A program made the position numbers and the translations under genes. Of a stretch of 7,084 bases of DNA, positions 1 to 5,176 are shown piece by piece. Numbering within the stretch: the first letter of the stretch is position 1; every line of letters begins with the position of its first letter. The notes under the pieces were generated by a model. The model worked only from the letters and a program-made list of their open reading frames with translations. It did no database searches and had not been told where the DNA came from. This DNA comes from an uncultured Alphaproteobacteria bacterium. GTDB taxonomy: Bacteria; Pseudomonadota; Alphaproteobacteria; Rickettsiales; UBA1997. The stretch covers positions 1 through 7,084 of the forward strand of contig CAILUF010000101.1 of assembly GCA_903837365.1 (NCBI GenBank), read 5' to 3'.

Positions 1-993
1 TATAAATGATTGCTTAAGTGATAAAGCTATTTTGGATTTGCATATTACGCTTGGTGGAGTTGAATGCGATATTTCAATTCCAAATACATGTTTTAATTGA
101 TTGATAAAATTTTGAGTATTGCTTTGATTTGGCGAAGAAGAGAGATGTTTTTTTGACTCAAGATTATTGGGATTTTCATTTCTTAATTCTAAATATTTAC
201 TCATCCTAAGTAGAGTTTCTTGATTAATTATTGATGATTGAATGCAATTTATTTTTCTTGCATCTCTAATCTTTTCTAGAACTTCTGCATTTGAATCGAT
301 TAATTTTTTAAGCATTATTATTTGAATTTCTTCGGGATATAATCGATCTTCATCTTTCATATTTTTTGGATTTGATTCTTTAAATATTTTTTCAAAAATA
401 AATTCTACTTTATTATCTCTAAATTTAACGCTAAATAAAAAATTTGTAAAATTTTCTTCTTTATACTTTTTCTTGGAATCTCGACCTTCATAAGTCTTGA
501 ATGGGTAATGAATACTAAAGCTAGAATCATCATTTTTAGCAATTTTAGTATTTGCATAAACTGCTTCTTTTAAATTTTCTGCATCGCTTGTTATGCGAAT
601 ATTAGTTCTTTGTTCGCGAATTTTTAAATCTAAAACTTCTTCATCTGTTTCATTAAGCTCATTACTTATTTCTCTAGTATTTTTAGCTATTTTATCAAAA
701 GCTTCTTTTGTTAAATATTTCTCACTTTCTTGTTTGGTAATTATTTCAATTTCTCTTAAAGCTGATTCCAATTCATCTTCATCATCTCTAGTATTGCCAG
801 TTGAATCTTCATCTAAATAACCCGATTTATCAATTAATTTTTTTAATTTATCTTCTTCTTGTTTTGTAAATTCTACTTCACCTTTTTCTAACATACTTTT
901 AATCAAATCTAGTCTCCCAAAGATTTGCTGACGAGTTAACGAGTTAGTTTTTAATAAATCGCTAGCCGATAAAGTTTTGTCGTTTGTAAGCAT
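1..993 (-). CDS. Hypothetical charged protein, N-terminal part (runs off left edge)
   Basis: I read this frame by hand: it stays open from an ATG at 991-993 to position 1, giving 331 codons with no stop, so the C-terminus lies outside the window. The start is well fixed because an in-frame TAA sits only two codons upstream (1000-1002). I do not recognise the family. The protein is rich in Lys, Glu, Asp and Asn. Residues 1-150 look like helices with acidic clusters such as DEDSTGNTRDDEDELE. A more strand-like stretch follows at about residues 155-205, around SIHYPFKTYEGRD (His162), and then further helical sequence. There is no signal peptide or membrane segment in the visible part. No clear Shine-Dalgarno precedes the ATG. 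The gene lies 156 bp downstream of umuC on the same strand, so read-through from umuDC is possible but unproven. The coding frame is confident; the function is unknown. Confidence 0.8.
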   Translation of the reverse strand, partial: MLTNDKTLSASDLLKTNSLTRQQIFGRLDLIKSMLEKGEVEFTKQEEDKLKKLIDKSGYLDEDSTGNTRDDEDELESALREIEIITKQESEKYLTKEAFDKIAKNTREISNELNETDEEVLDLKIREQRTNIRITSDAENLKEAVYANTKIAKNDDSSFSIHYPFKTYEGRDSKKKYKEENFTNFLFSVKFRDNKVEFIFEKIFKESNPKNMKDEDRLYPEEIQIIMLKKLIDSNAEVLEKIRDARKINCIQSSIINQETLLRMSKYLELRNENPNNLESKKHLSSSPNQSNTQNFINQLKHVFGIEISHSTPPSVICKSKIALSLKQSFI

Positions 994-994
994 A

Positions 995-1029
995 GTTAGT
1001 TACAATTAGTTATTAATTAACTATAACTA
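995..1029. repeat. Cluster of four TAGTTA/TAACTA hexamers upstream of the partial gene
   Basis: Four copies of one hexamer fall within 33 bp: TAGTTA at 997-1002 and 1007-1012, and its reverse complement TAACTA at 1018-1023 and 1024-1029. The two halves face each other around TTAAT, giving a dyad immediately upstream of the minus-strand ATG at 993. This could be an operator, or simply a low-complexity region. The same hexamer recurs upstream of umuC and of the two plus-strand hypothetical genes. Confidence 0.4.
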
Positions 1030-1149
1030 CTATTTACAAACCAATTTAAACTCAACATTAAATAATCAAAAATCTCTAATGAATCCAAAATTAAATTTAG
1101 CTGATAATTAAAATGATTTTTTAAAAATTTACAATTTTATTTTCTGAAA

Positions 1150-2463
1150 TTAAAAAATTTGCACTAATTCTGCGATGTTGGTTGTGTAGTGCTTAGAGCG
1201 TTGATTACATTGCATTTCCCAGTTGCGCTTTATTCCCTGAGTGGCGTAAAAAATACTATTTTTGGTGAAGGTCTGATTAATTTTTTCCATAGTTTGTTGA
1301 ATGATTTCAGATTTTTTATCGCTTGGCAATTGATTAGAAAATAAATCATATTGTAAATAATTTTCATCAATTAAATCGATCAACATAATTCCAGCTTTTT
1401 TATAAGCATAGCCTTGAAGATAAATCTCATCGATAATTTTTATAGCGCATTTAATAATTTCAGAAACATTATTGGTTGGTTGATTAAAACTATAAGTTTT
1501 GCCTTGGCAATATTGATTTGTTGAAGAAAAAGGATTGGTACGAATGTAAACATAAATCGCTTGCGCTTTGGTTTTTTGAAAACGCATTTTTTGACAAGCG
1601 CGTACCGCATAATTACTGATTGCTTCGTGCAAATCACTTTTTAAAAATACGTTTCTGCCAAAAGATTTTGACGATAAAATATTTTTACGCGATTTAATTT
1701 CTTCTAGTGAGATGCAAGAAACTCCGCGCAATTCGTAAACAATTCTTTCGCCAATTACGCCAATAATTTTTCTAACTTGTTTTGGATCGGCATTACGCAA
1801 TTCAAGTCCGCTAAAGATTCCAATCGAATTTAATTTGTGAGTTAAACCCTTACCAATTCCCCAGATATCTTCAATTTTAGTTTTCGCTAAAACCTTTAAT
1901 TGCAACTCGAAATTACGCAAATCACAAACATGATTTATCGCCAAATTATCAATATTTTTTTTGGCAATATTTTTTTTGGCAATATTTTTTTTGGCAATTC
2001 TATTGGCAATTTTGGCAAGAGTTTTGGTTGGAGCAATGCCAATTGAGGTTGGAATTCCAAGCCATTTGTGGATTTTGAAACGAATATCTTCGCATAATTT
2101 AAAAATCTCTTCAAAGCCAATATTATCTAAACGTAAAAATGCCTCATCAATTGAATAAATTTCTAAATCAGGAATCATCATCGCTAGAGATTTCATGACG
2201 CGATTAGATATATCGCCGTAAAGCGTGTAATTAGAAGAAAAAACCGCTACTTTTTTTTGCTTAATTAATTCACGAAATTTAAAAAGAGGTGCACCCATTT
2301 CAATTCCCAAATCTTTAGCTTCATTGGAGCGAGCAATTATACAGCCATCATTATTTGATAAAACTACAATTGGTTTTTTTGCTAAATGTGGTTGAAAAAT
2401 TCTTTCACAAGAGGCGTAAAAATTATTGCAATCAATTAAGGCAAATATTGAAGAATTAGACAT
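1150..2463 (-). CDS. umuC: UmuC, catalytic subunit of translesion DNA polymerase V (Y family)
   Basis: This is the Y-family polymerase that, bound to cleaved UmuD dimer, copies past damaged template bases in the SOS response. The 437 residues cover the whole family (E. coli UmuC is 422 as I recall). The palm carries the metal ligands Asp11 and Asp106-Glu107 in SIDEAF. Tyr16 in DCNNFYAS is the equivalent of the steric-gate tyrosine that excludes ribonucleotides. A nucleotide-binding LSNNDGCIIAR segment lies at 35-45, a helix-hairpin-helix around WGIGKGL (201-207), and the little finger at about 250-360. QYDLF (371-375) matches the position and type of the beta-clamp-binding motif. The UmuC-specific C-terminal domain (DUF4113 type) ends with KHYTTNIAELV. 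It follows umuD by 79 bp on the same strand. No Shine-Dalgarno is obvious before the ATG. The oddity is a perfect threefold IAKKN repeat at residues 156-170. All catalytic residues are present, so the enzyme is probably active. Confidence 0.97.
   Translation of the reverse strand: MSNSSIFALIDCNNFYASCERIFQPHLAKKPIVVLSNNDGCIIARSNEAKDLGIEMGAPLFKFRELIKQKKVAVFSSNYTLYGDISNRVMKSLAMMIPDLEIYSIDEAFLRLDNIGFEEIFKLCEDIRFKIHKWLGIPTSIGIAPTKTLAKIANRIAKKNIAKKNIAKKNIDNLAINHVCDLRNFELQLKVLAKTKIEDIWGIGKGLTHKLNSIGIFSGLELRNADPKQVRKIIGVIGERIVYELRGVSCISLEEIKSRKNILSSKSFGRNVFLKSDLHEAISNYAVRACQKMRFQKTKAQAIYVYIRTNPFSSTNQYCQGKTYSFNQPTNNVSEIIKCAIKIIDEIYLQGYAYKKAGIMLIDLIDENYLQYDLFSNQLPSDKKSEIIQQTMEKINQTFTKNSIFYATQGIKRNWEMQCNQRSKHYTTNIAELVQIF
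1951..1995. repeat. Perfect 15-bp tandem repeat, three copies, inside umuC
   Basis: The unit aatattttttttggc occurs three times in a row at 1951-1965, 1966-1980 and 1981-1995 without a mismatch. On the coding strand it encodes IAKKN three times (residues 156-170), between the conserved KTLAKIANR segment and the DL that begins the next conserved block. Each unit contains a run of eight A on the coding strand. Because the unit is a multiple of three, gain or loss of copies keeps the frame, while slippage within an A8 run would break it. Confidence 0.95.
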
Positions 2464-2495
2464 AATTGTTTTTGTTTACAGTTATTGTTTTAAAA

Positions 2496-2508
2496 CGATT
2501 ATAGTTAA
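2496..2508 (-). promoter_or_regulatory. Candidate -10 region for umuC (TTAACTATAATCG)
   Basis: Reading the minus strand, a perfect TATAAT lies at 2498-2503, 34 nt before the umuC ATG and inside the umuD-umuC gap. I see no good -35 hexamer 16-18 bp upstream, so this may be a weak promoter or chance in AT-rich DNA. A nearly identical string, TTAACTCTAATCA, precedes the plus-strand gene at 3288, which slightly raises its credibility. If real, umuC could be transcribed independently of umuD. Confidence 0.3.
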
Positions 2509-2542
2509 AAAATAATTTATTTAATACTTTATAATTTTTTTG

Positions 2543-3058
2543 TTAAAGTTTATGGATGACATTTGTAACAACTCCCCAAATCATATTTTCATTAAAATCG
2601 TGAATTTGGATTGGTTGATATTTTTTATTTTCAGGCATTAAAAACAAACCCAATTTATTCTTGCAAAACCTTTTAACTGTAAGTTCGCCATTAATTGAGG
2701 CAATAACGATATTATTATTTTTAACTTCCAAACTGCGATCAACAACTAAAATATCTTCGGGATTAATTCCGGCATTAATCATTGAATCACCAACTACTTT
2801 TACCAAAAATGTTGCGGTTGGATGTTTGATAAGATGTTTATTTAAGTCGATATTTTCGCAAATATAATCATCCGCAGGAGATGGAAATCCTGCACTTACA
2901 GCGCAATTATAAAATGGCAAATTATAACCTTTATTTTCGATATATTCACTAATTTTGCCAAGCAAGCTTATGGGAATGCGAAGTGGTTTAGTGGTTTCGC
3001 AATACTTACCTTGACCTTTGGGACGACCTGCGCCAATCCTACAACCGCCTCTAACCAT
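2543..3058 (-). CDS. umuD: UmuD-like self-cleaving S24 peptidase with extended N-terminus
   Basis: This is the accessory subunit of polymerase V. RecA filaments stimulate it to cut itself, and the shortened dimer activates UmuC. The cleavage site is Ala56-Gly57 in VSAGFPSP, the nucleophile is Ser92 in GDSM, and the general base is Lys129 in TVKRF. Ser to Lys is 37 residues and cleavage Gly to Ser is 35, the same spacings as in E. coli UmuD (Gly25, Ser60, Lys97). The protein has 171 residues against 139 in E. coli. The excess is at the N-terminus: about 32 residues with a basic GAGRPKGQGK segment resembling an AT-hook core, followed by KPLRIPISLL. The start is firm: an in-frame TAA directly precedes the ATG, and a good ribosome site AGGAGA lies 3 nt upstream. 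It is the first gene of umuD-umuC and is divergent from the gene at 3288. The extension could bind DNA, which would make it a regulator as well; that is inference. Confidence 0.95.
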   Translation of the reverse strand: MVRGGCRIGAGRPKGQGKYCETTKPLRIPISLLGKISEYIENKGYNLPFYNCAVSAGFPSPADDYICENIDLNKHLIKHPTATFLVKVVGDSMINAGINPEDILVVDRSLEVKNNNIVIASINGELTVKRFCKNKLGLFLMPENKKYQPIQIHDFNENMIWGVVTNVIHKL

Positions 3059-3061
3059 TTA

Positions 3062-3067
3062 TCTCCT
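3062..3067 (-). promoter_or_regulatory. Shine-Dalgarno of umuD (AGGAGA)
   Basis: On the minus strand AGGAGA is followed by TAA and then the ATG of umuD. The spacing is short, but the match is the best of any gene in this window. It supports the chosen start, since the TAA between them closes the frame upstream. Confidence 0.75.
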
Positions 3068-3112
3068 AAATATTTCTTTGTTAAAATTAAAATAACCTTT
3101 TTAGATTAACGT

Positions 3113-3131
3113 ACACAATTCAAAAACACAA
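3113..3131 (-). promoter_or_regulatory. Direct repeat TTGTGT-N7-TTGTGT upstream of umuD
   Basis: On the minus strand two identical TTGTGT hexamers with a 13-bp period lie about 55-73 bp before the umuD start. Direct repeats with an 11-bp period (GTTC-N7-GTTC) are the LexA-box form in many alphaproteobacteria, but neither that box nor the CTGT-N8-ACAG form is present here. The repeat could be an operator for another regulator, or overlap a weak -35 (TTGTGT, 17 bp, then TTATTT). The evidence is positional only. Confidence 0.25.
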
Positions 3132-3236
3132 ATAATTTTTTCATAATTTAAAATCTCGTAACTAAATTTCTTAAATAATAACAACTTAAAATTAGCAAAC
3201 CTAAAACATCTTATAATTCTTTAAATCAAAATTTAG

Positions 3237-3249
3237 TTAACTCTAATCA
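3237..3249 (+). promoter_or_regulatory. Candidate -10 region for the gene at 3288 (TTAACTCTAATCA)
   Basis: TCTAAT at 3242-3247 matches five of six positions of TATAAT and lies 40 nt before the ATG at 3288. It overlaps a perfect 8-bp palindrome AGTTAACT (3235-3242). No convincing -35 is visible. The string differs at only two positions from the candidate umuC -10 region, TTAACTATAATCG. Confidence 0.3.
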
Positions 3250-3287
3250 TAAAAAATTTTTTTAATTTTAACTTAATTTAAAAATTT

Positions 3288-3776
3288 ATGAGCAGAAATT
3301 TTGACAATGAAACAAATAGAAGTGAGCCATATAATTCAGGTTCTCGTAGAATGCGTCGTCGAATAGACGCAAACCAAGAAAATTCAGAAGATCGCTTTGG
3401 CGAATTAAGAAGAAATCCAGCGATACAAGCATCATCTGAGGTAGAATCTTTACCTCCAGAAATAACTAGCGATACCTCTCGATCTTCTCAACAAAAAACG
3501 TCAACACCCCAAAGAGATGTGGTTGCGCGTTACAGTGATGAGCAAGAATTAAAAATCAAAATAAAAAAAGAAACAGATATGGCAAGAAAAGATCTCGAAG
3601 ATGAGCTAGATGCCCTACTAATGCCAGATCAACAAGACTTAGAAACGCAACCAAAGCAAACGCAAACTCATCGAAAAATACCTGAAGAAAATGAACTAAA
3701 AATATTTGCAGGTGATAGATTGTTGCCAGAAAAACGAGGTGGTGGTGTTGGCAGTAAAGGCAAAGGTGTTTACTGA
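3288..3776 (+). CDS. Hypothetical hydrophilic protein with glycine-rich C-terminal tail
   Basis: I do not recognise this 162-residue protein. Residues 1-75 are low in hydrophobic residues and rich in Arg, Asn, Ser, Glu and Pro (for example RRMRRRIDANQEN), which suggests disorder. Residues about 83-113 (DEQELKIKIKKETDMARKDL and onward to LLM) look like a charged helix. Residues 114-148 are again polar, with two similar short segments, EQELKIK and ENELKIF. The last 14 residues are RGGGVGSKGKGVY-like: glycine-rich and basic. There is no signal peptide, membrane segment or cysteine. The start is set by an in-frame TAA three codons upstream (3279-3281). No Shine-Dalgarno is seen. Codon choice and composition differ clearly from the flanking AT-only DNA, which supports real coding. 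The next gene, 211 bp downstream on the same strand, is also polar and ends in a glycine-rich tail, so the two may be related in function. A secreted effector or a nucleic-acid-binding protein are possibilities only. Confidence 0.75.
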   Translation: MSRNFDNETNRSEPYNSGSRRMRRRIDANQENSEDRFGELRRNPAIQASSEVESLPPEITSDTSRSSQQKTSTPQRDVVARYSDEQELKIKIKKETDMARKDLEDELDALLMPDQQDLETQPKQTQTHRKIPEENELKIFAGDRLLPEKRGGGVGSKGKGVY

Positions 3777-3792
3777 TAAAGTCTTCGATAAA

Positions 3793-3799
3793 GGGAGGT
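3793..3799 (+). other. Orphan Shine-Dalgarno-like GGGAGGT without a gene
   Basis: GGGAGGT stands 17 bp after the stop of the preceding gene and is the strongest anti-16S match on the plus strand here. No ATG, GTG or TTG at usable distance opens a reading frame after it. It may be a remnant of a lost downstream gene or chance. Neither plus-strand gene has a comparable site before its own start. Confidence 0.3.
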
Positions 3800-3846
3800 T
3801 GTAAAATTTAAAAAAGTTTAAAAGCAAATAATTTGTAACAAAAATT

Positions 3847-3893
3847 AAAATTTTTTTTAACAAAAAAATTCAAAAAAAAACAATATAAAAAAA
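3847..3893. other. Phased A/T tracts, probable curved DNA
   Basis: Four homopolymer tracts (T8 at 3851-3858, A7 at 3862-3868, A9 at 3872-3880, A7 at 3887-3893) follow each other with centres about 11, 11 and 14 bp apart, close to the helical repeat. Such phasing normally bends DNA. The stretch lies about 95-140 bp upstream of the gene at 3988 and could influence its promoter or bind a nucleoid protein. In DNA this AT-rich it may also be accidental. Confidence 0.35.
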
Positions 3894-3929
3894 TAATATT
3901 TGTTATTGGAATTTTTTTTGAAACTAAAC

Positions 3930-3961
3930 TTAGTTATTTTTAGTTTAACAAAAATAACTAA
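3930..3961 (+). promoter_or_regulatory. Perfect 12-bp inverted repeat upstream of the gene at 3988
   Basis: The arms ttagttattttt (3930-3941) and aaaaataactaa (3950-3961) are exact reverse complements separated by 8 bp (agtttaac). The structure ends 26 bp before the ATG. It has no following T run, so it is not a standard terminator for the upstream gene. Its place suggests an operator or a hairpin in the mRNA leader. The outer parts of the arms are the TAGTTA/TAACTA hexamers found in other intergenic regions of this window. Confidence 0.5.
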
Positions 3962-3987
3962 ATCCGTTAATAATTAATAATAAAAAA

Positions 3988-5007
3988 ATGACAAAAAAAA
4001 CTAACGAACAAGGGTCACCTTCATTTAGAGATCCATTAGGCGAAACTCCGGCAGAAAATTATATGGCAAATAATCCAGATGATGTGCGTTCAAATGATGC
4101 GCGTTTAAATGATGGAGTTGCGCAAATTAATTCTACATTTATAAATGATCGCGCGAGAGCGGAAGGATCTGCTGGAAATTCTACGCAACAGGGATTAAGC
4201 AATGCGCCTTCTCGATTGATGCGTCCAAATTTAGATAGATTGCGTGAAAATAATCAAAATGCTGCTAATAGTTATTTTACGAGAGCAATTATGAGACTAC
4301 CAAGTCAAAATCCAGATAGTCAGGAACAAGGAGTTGCAGGGCAAATACAAACAAGTAGTGGCGAAGGATCTCTTCAAAGAGTAAGTGGATTAAATGAACA
4401 AGTTCAAGTAACCCCAGAACAGCACCAAGAAGAAATGCAAAGACATAGACAACGAATTCAATCCCTAGAAGAAAGATCAAGACAATTTCAAGAAGAAATG
4501 CAAAGACAAAGACAGCAAATCGGTTCCTTGATGCTAGAAATCCAAGAACTTACTGGAAGTATTCATGAAAGAAGTGGTGAATCGGTGGCGGGGTCGAGAA
4601 GTGATCGACCGCAAACACCTTCGGAAACTCCTTTGCAAATTCCTCAAGATTTTTTTAGGGATCAAAATGGCTCTCCACTAATTCAATATGATGGAGGTCT
4701 TAATCGACATATAATGCCAAGTTTACCAATTAAAGGAGTGGATGGTGAATCTATTCCGCGCGCTCTTCATGAAGATGATGAACCAATATTAGAGAAAAGA
4801 AAGTATTTAGCGGAACAAAGGGAAGAGAGGGCAAAAAAACAAAGAAAAATCACGGAAGAATGGACATTGAGGTGGCAGTGGCAAAAAGATAAGGATAAGG
4901 ACAAGGATAAAGATGAAGGAGGTGGTGGTCAAGGAATCTCAAATAGGTTACATCAAAGGGTAGGTAGAGGTGATGGTTCTGGAGGTGGCTACGGTCAAGG
5001 AGTGTAG
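3988..5007 (+). CDS. Hypothetical disordered/coiled-coil protein with KD repeat and Gly-rich tail
   Basis: I do not recognise this 339-residue protein. Residues 1-140 are polar, rich in Asn, Asp, Gln, Ser and Arg, and probably disordered. Residues about 143-195 form a predicted coiled coil, including a 21-residue duplication: HQEEMQRHRQRIQSL then FQEEMQRQRQQIGSL. Residues 196-260 are again Pro/Ser/Gly-rich, and 265-290 is a basic, charged helix (EKRKYLAEQREERAKKQRK). Three tryptophans follow in WTLRWQWQ (292-299), then five KD pairs (300-309), then a glycine-rich tail with GGGG and RGDGSGGGYGQGV. There is no signal peptide, no membrane segment and no cysteine. The start is the only sensible one after an in-frame TAA at 3955-3957; no Shine-Dalgarno is seen. 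Like the preceding gene it ends in a Gly-rich GxGV-type tail, suggesting a functional pair. Possible roles, such as a type IV-secreted effector or a scaffold, are speculation. Confidence 0.8.
   Translation: MTKKTNEQGSPSFRDPLGETPAENYMANNPDDVRSNDARLNDGVAQINSTFINDRARAEGSAGNSTQQGLSNAPSRLMRPNLDRLRENNQNAANSYFTRAIMRLPSQNPDSQEQGVAGQIQTSSGEGSLQRVSGLNEQVQVTPEQHQEEMQRHRQRIQSLEERSRQFQEEMQRQRQQIGSLMLEIQELTGSIHERSGESVAGSRSDRPQTPSETPLQIPQDFFRDQNGSPLIQYDGGLNRHIMPSLPIKGVDGESIPRALHEDDEPILEKRKYLAEQREERAKKQRKITEEWTLRWQWQKDKDKDKDKDEGGGGQGISNRLHQRVGRGDGSGGGYGQGV
4426..4508 (+). repeat. 20-bp direct repeat, 63-bp period, in the coiled coil
   Basis: The string caagaagaaatgcaaagaca occurs exactly at 4426-4445 and 4489-4508. 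The 63-bp period equals 21 residues, or three heptads, and the protein copies align well beyond the exact match (QEEMQRHRQRIQSL and QEEMQRQRQQIGSL). This indicates an internal duplication that preserved the coiled-coil register. Confidence 0.85.
4885..4914 (+). repeat. Five KD codon pairs (imperfect 6-bp tandem repeat)
   Basis: Five consecutive Lys-Asp pairs are encoded by variants of AAGGAT (AAAGAT, AAGGAT, AAGGAC, AAGGAT, AAAGAT). Synonymous variation between units shows the repeat is not brand new. In the protein it makes a densely charged, alternating linker between the Trp-rich segment and the glycine-rich tail. Confidence 0.85.
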
Positions 5008-5038
5008 TAGAATAAAGAAAGTAAAATAAAGAAAATTT

Positions 5039-5078
5039 AAAAATAAATATTTTGCAAATGCGTAAAATATTTATTTTT
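5039..5078. terminator. Long A/T hairpin between convergent genes, candidate bidirectional terminator
   Basis: A perfect 15-bp stem (5039-5053 with 5064-5078) encloses a 10-nt loop, gcaaatgcgt. On the plus strand the stem's 3' arm ends in a six-T run (5074-5079); on the minus strand the sequence after the stem is again T-rich. It lies 31 bp after the stop of the plus-strand gene (5007) and 96 bp beyond the stop of the minus-strand uup (5175), as expected for a shared terminator. The stem is A/T only, so its stability is modest. Confidence 0.6.
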
Positions 5079-5133
5079 TAAAAAAATTTGACATAAATTT
5101 TGATTTTAAATTTTTAATCAATTTAAAATTTTG

Positions 5134-5176
5134 ACTATTTGCGCAGACTCATAAAAAATTTTCCAAATAGTTTTTT
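5134..5176 (+). terminator. Second hairpin with T run near the uup stop
   Basis: ACTATTTG (5134-5141) pairs exactly with CAAATAGT (5164-5171) around a 22-nt loop and is followed by a T run to 5176 that reaches into the uup stop codon. It could act as a back-up terminator for plus-strand transcription coming from the gene at 3988. The large loop and short stem make this weaker than the hairpin at 5039-5078. Confidence 0.35.

Noticed and set aside
593..820. Plus-strand reading frame of 75 codons, Ser/Leu-rich
   Set aside because: It lies antisense within the 331-codon minus-strand frame, and its Ser/Leu pattern is what antisense of Glu/Lys-rich coding gives.
1080..1149. Terminator after umuC
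   Set aside because: Only short A/T complementarity is present and no stem longer than about 6 bp stands out.
1951..1995. CRISPR-like or mobile repeat interpretation of the tandem repeat
   Set aside because: Units are contiguous without spacers and in frame within a conserved gene, so it is a coding microsatellite-type repeat.
1961..2158. Plus-strand frame with a hydrophobic, membrane-like start (repeated FFLAI)
   Set aside because: It is the antisense of the IAKKN repeat in umuC; the apparent membrane segment is a by-product of that repeat.
3826..3860. Rho-independent terminator after the gene at 3288 (aaaaatt/aattttt)
   Set aside because: The stem is 7 bp of A/T with a 2-nt loop, too weak and sterically poor to call.
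4289..4480. Minus-strand 63-codon frame with hydrophobic residues
   Set aside because: It is antisense to the Gln/Glu-rich coiled coil of the gene at 3988; no ribosome site or independent support.
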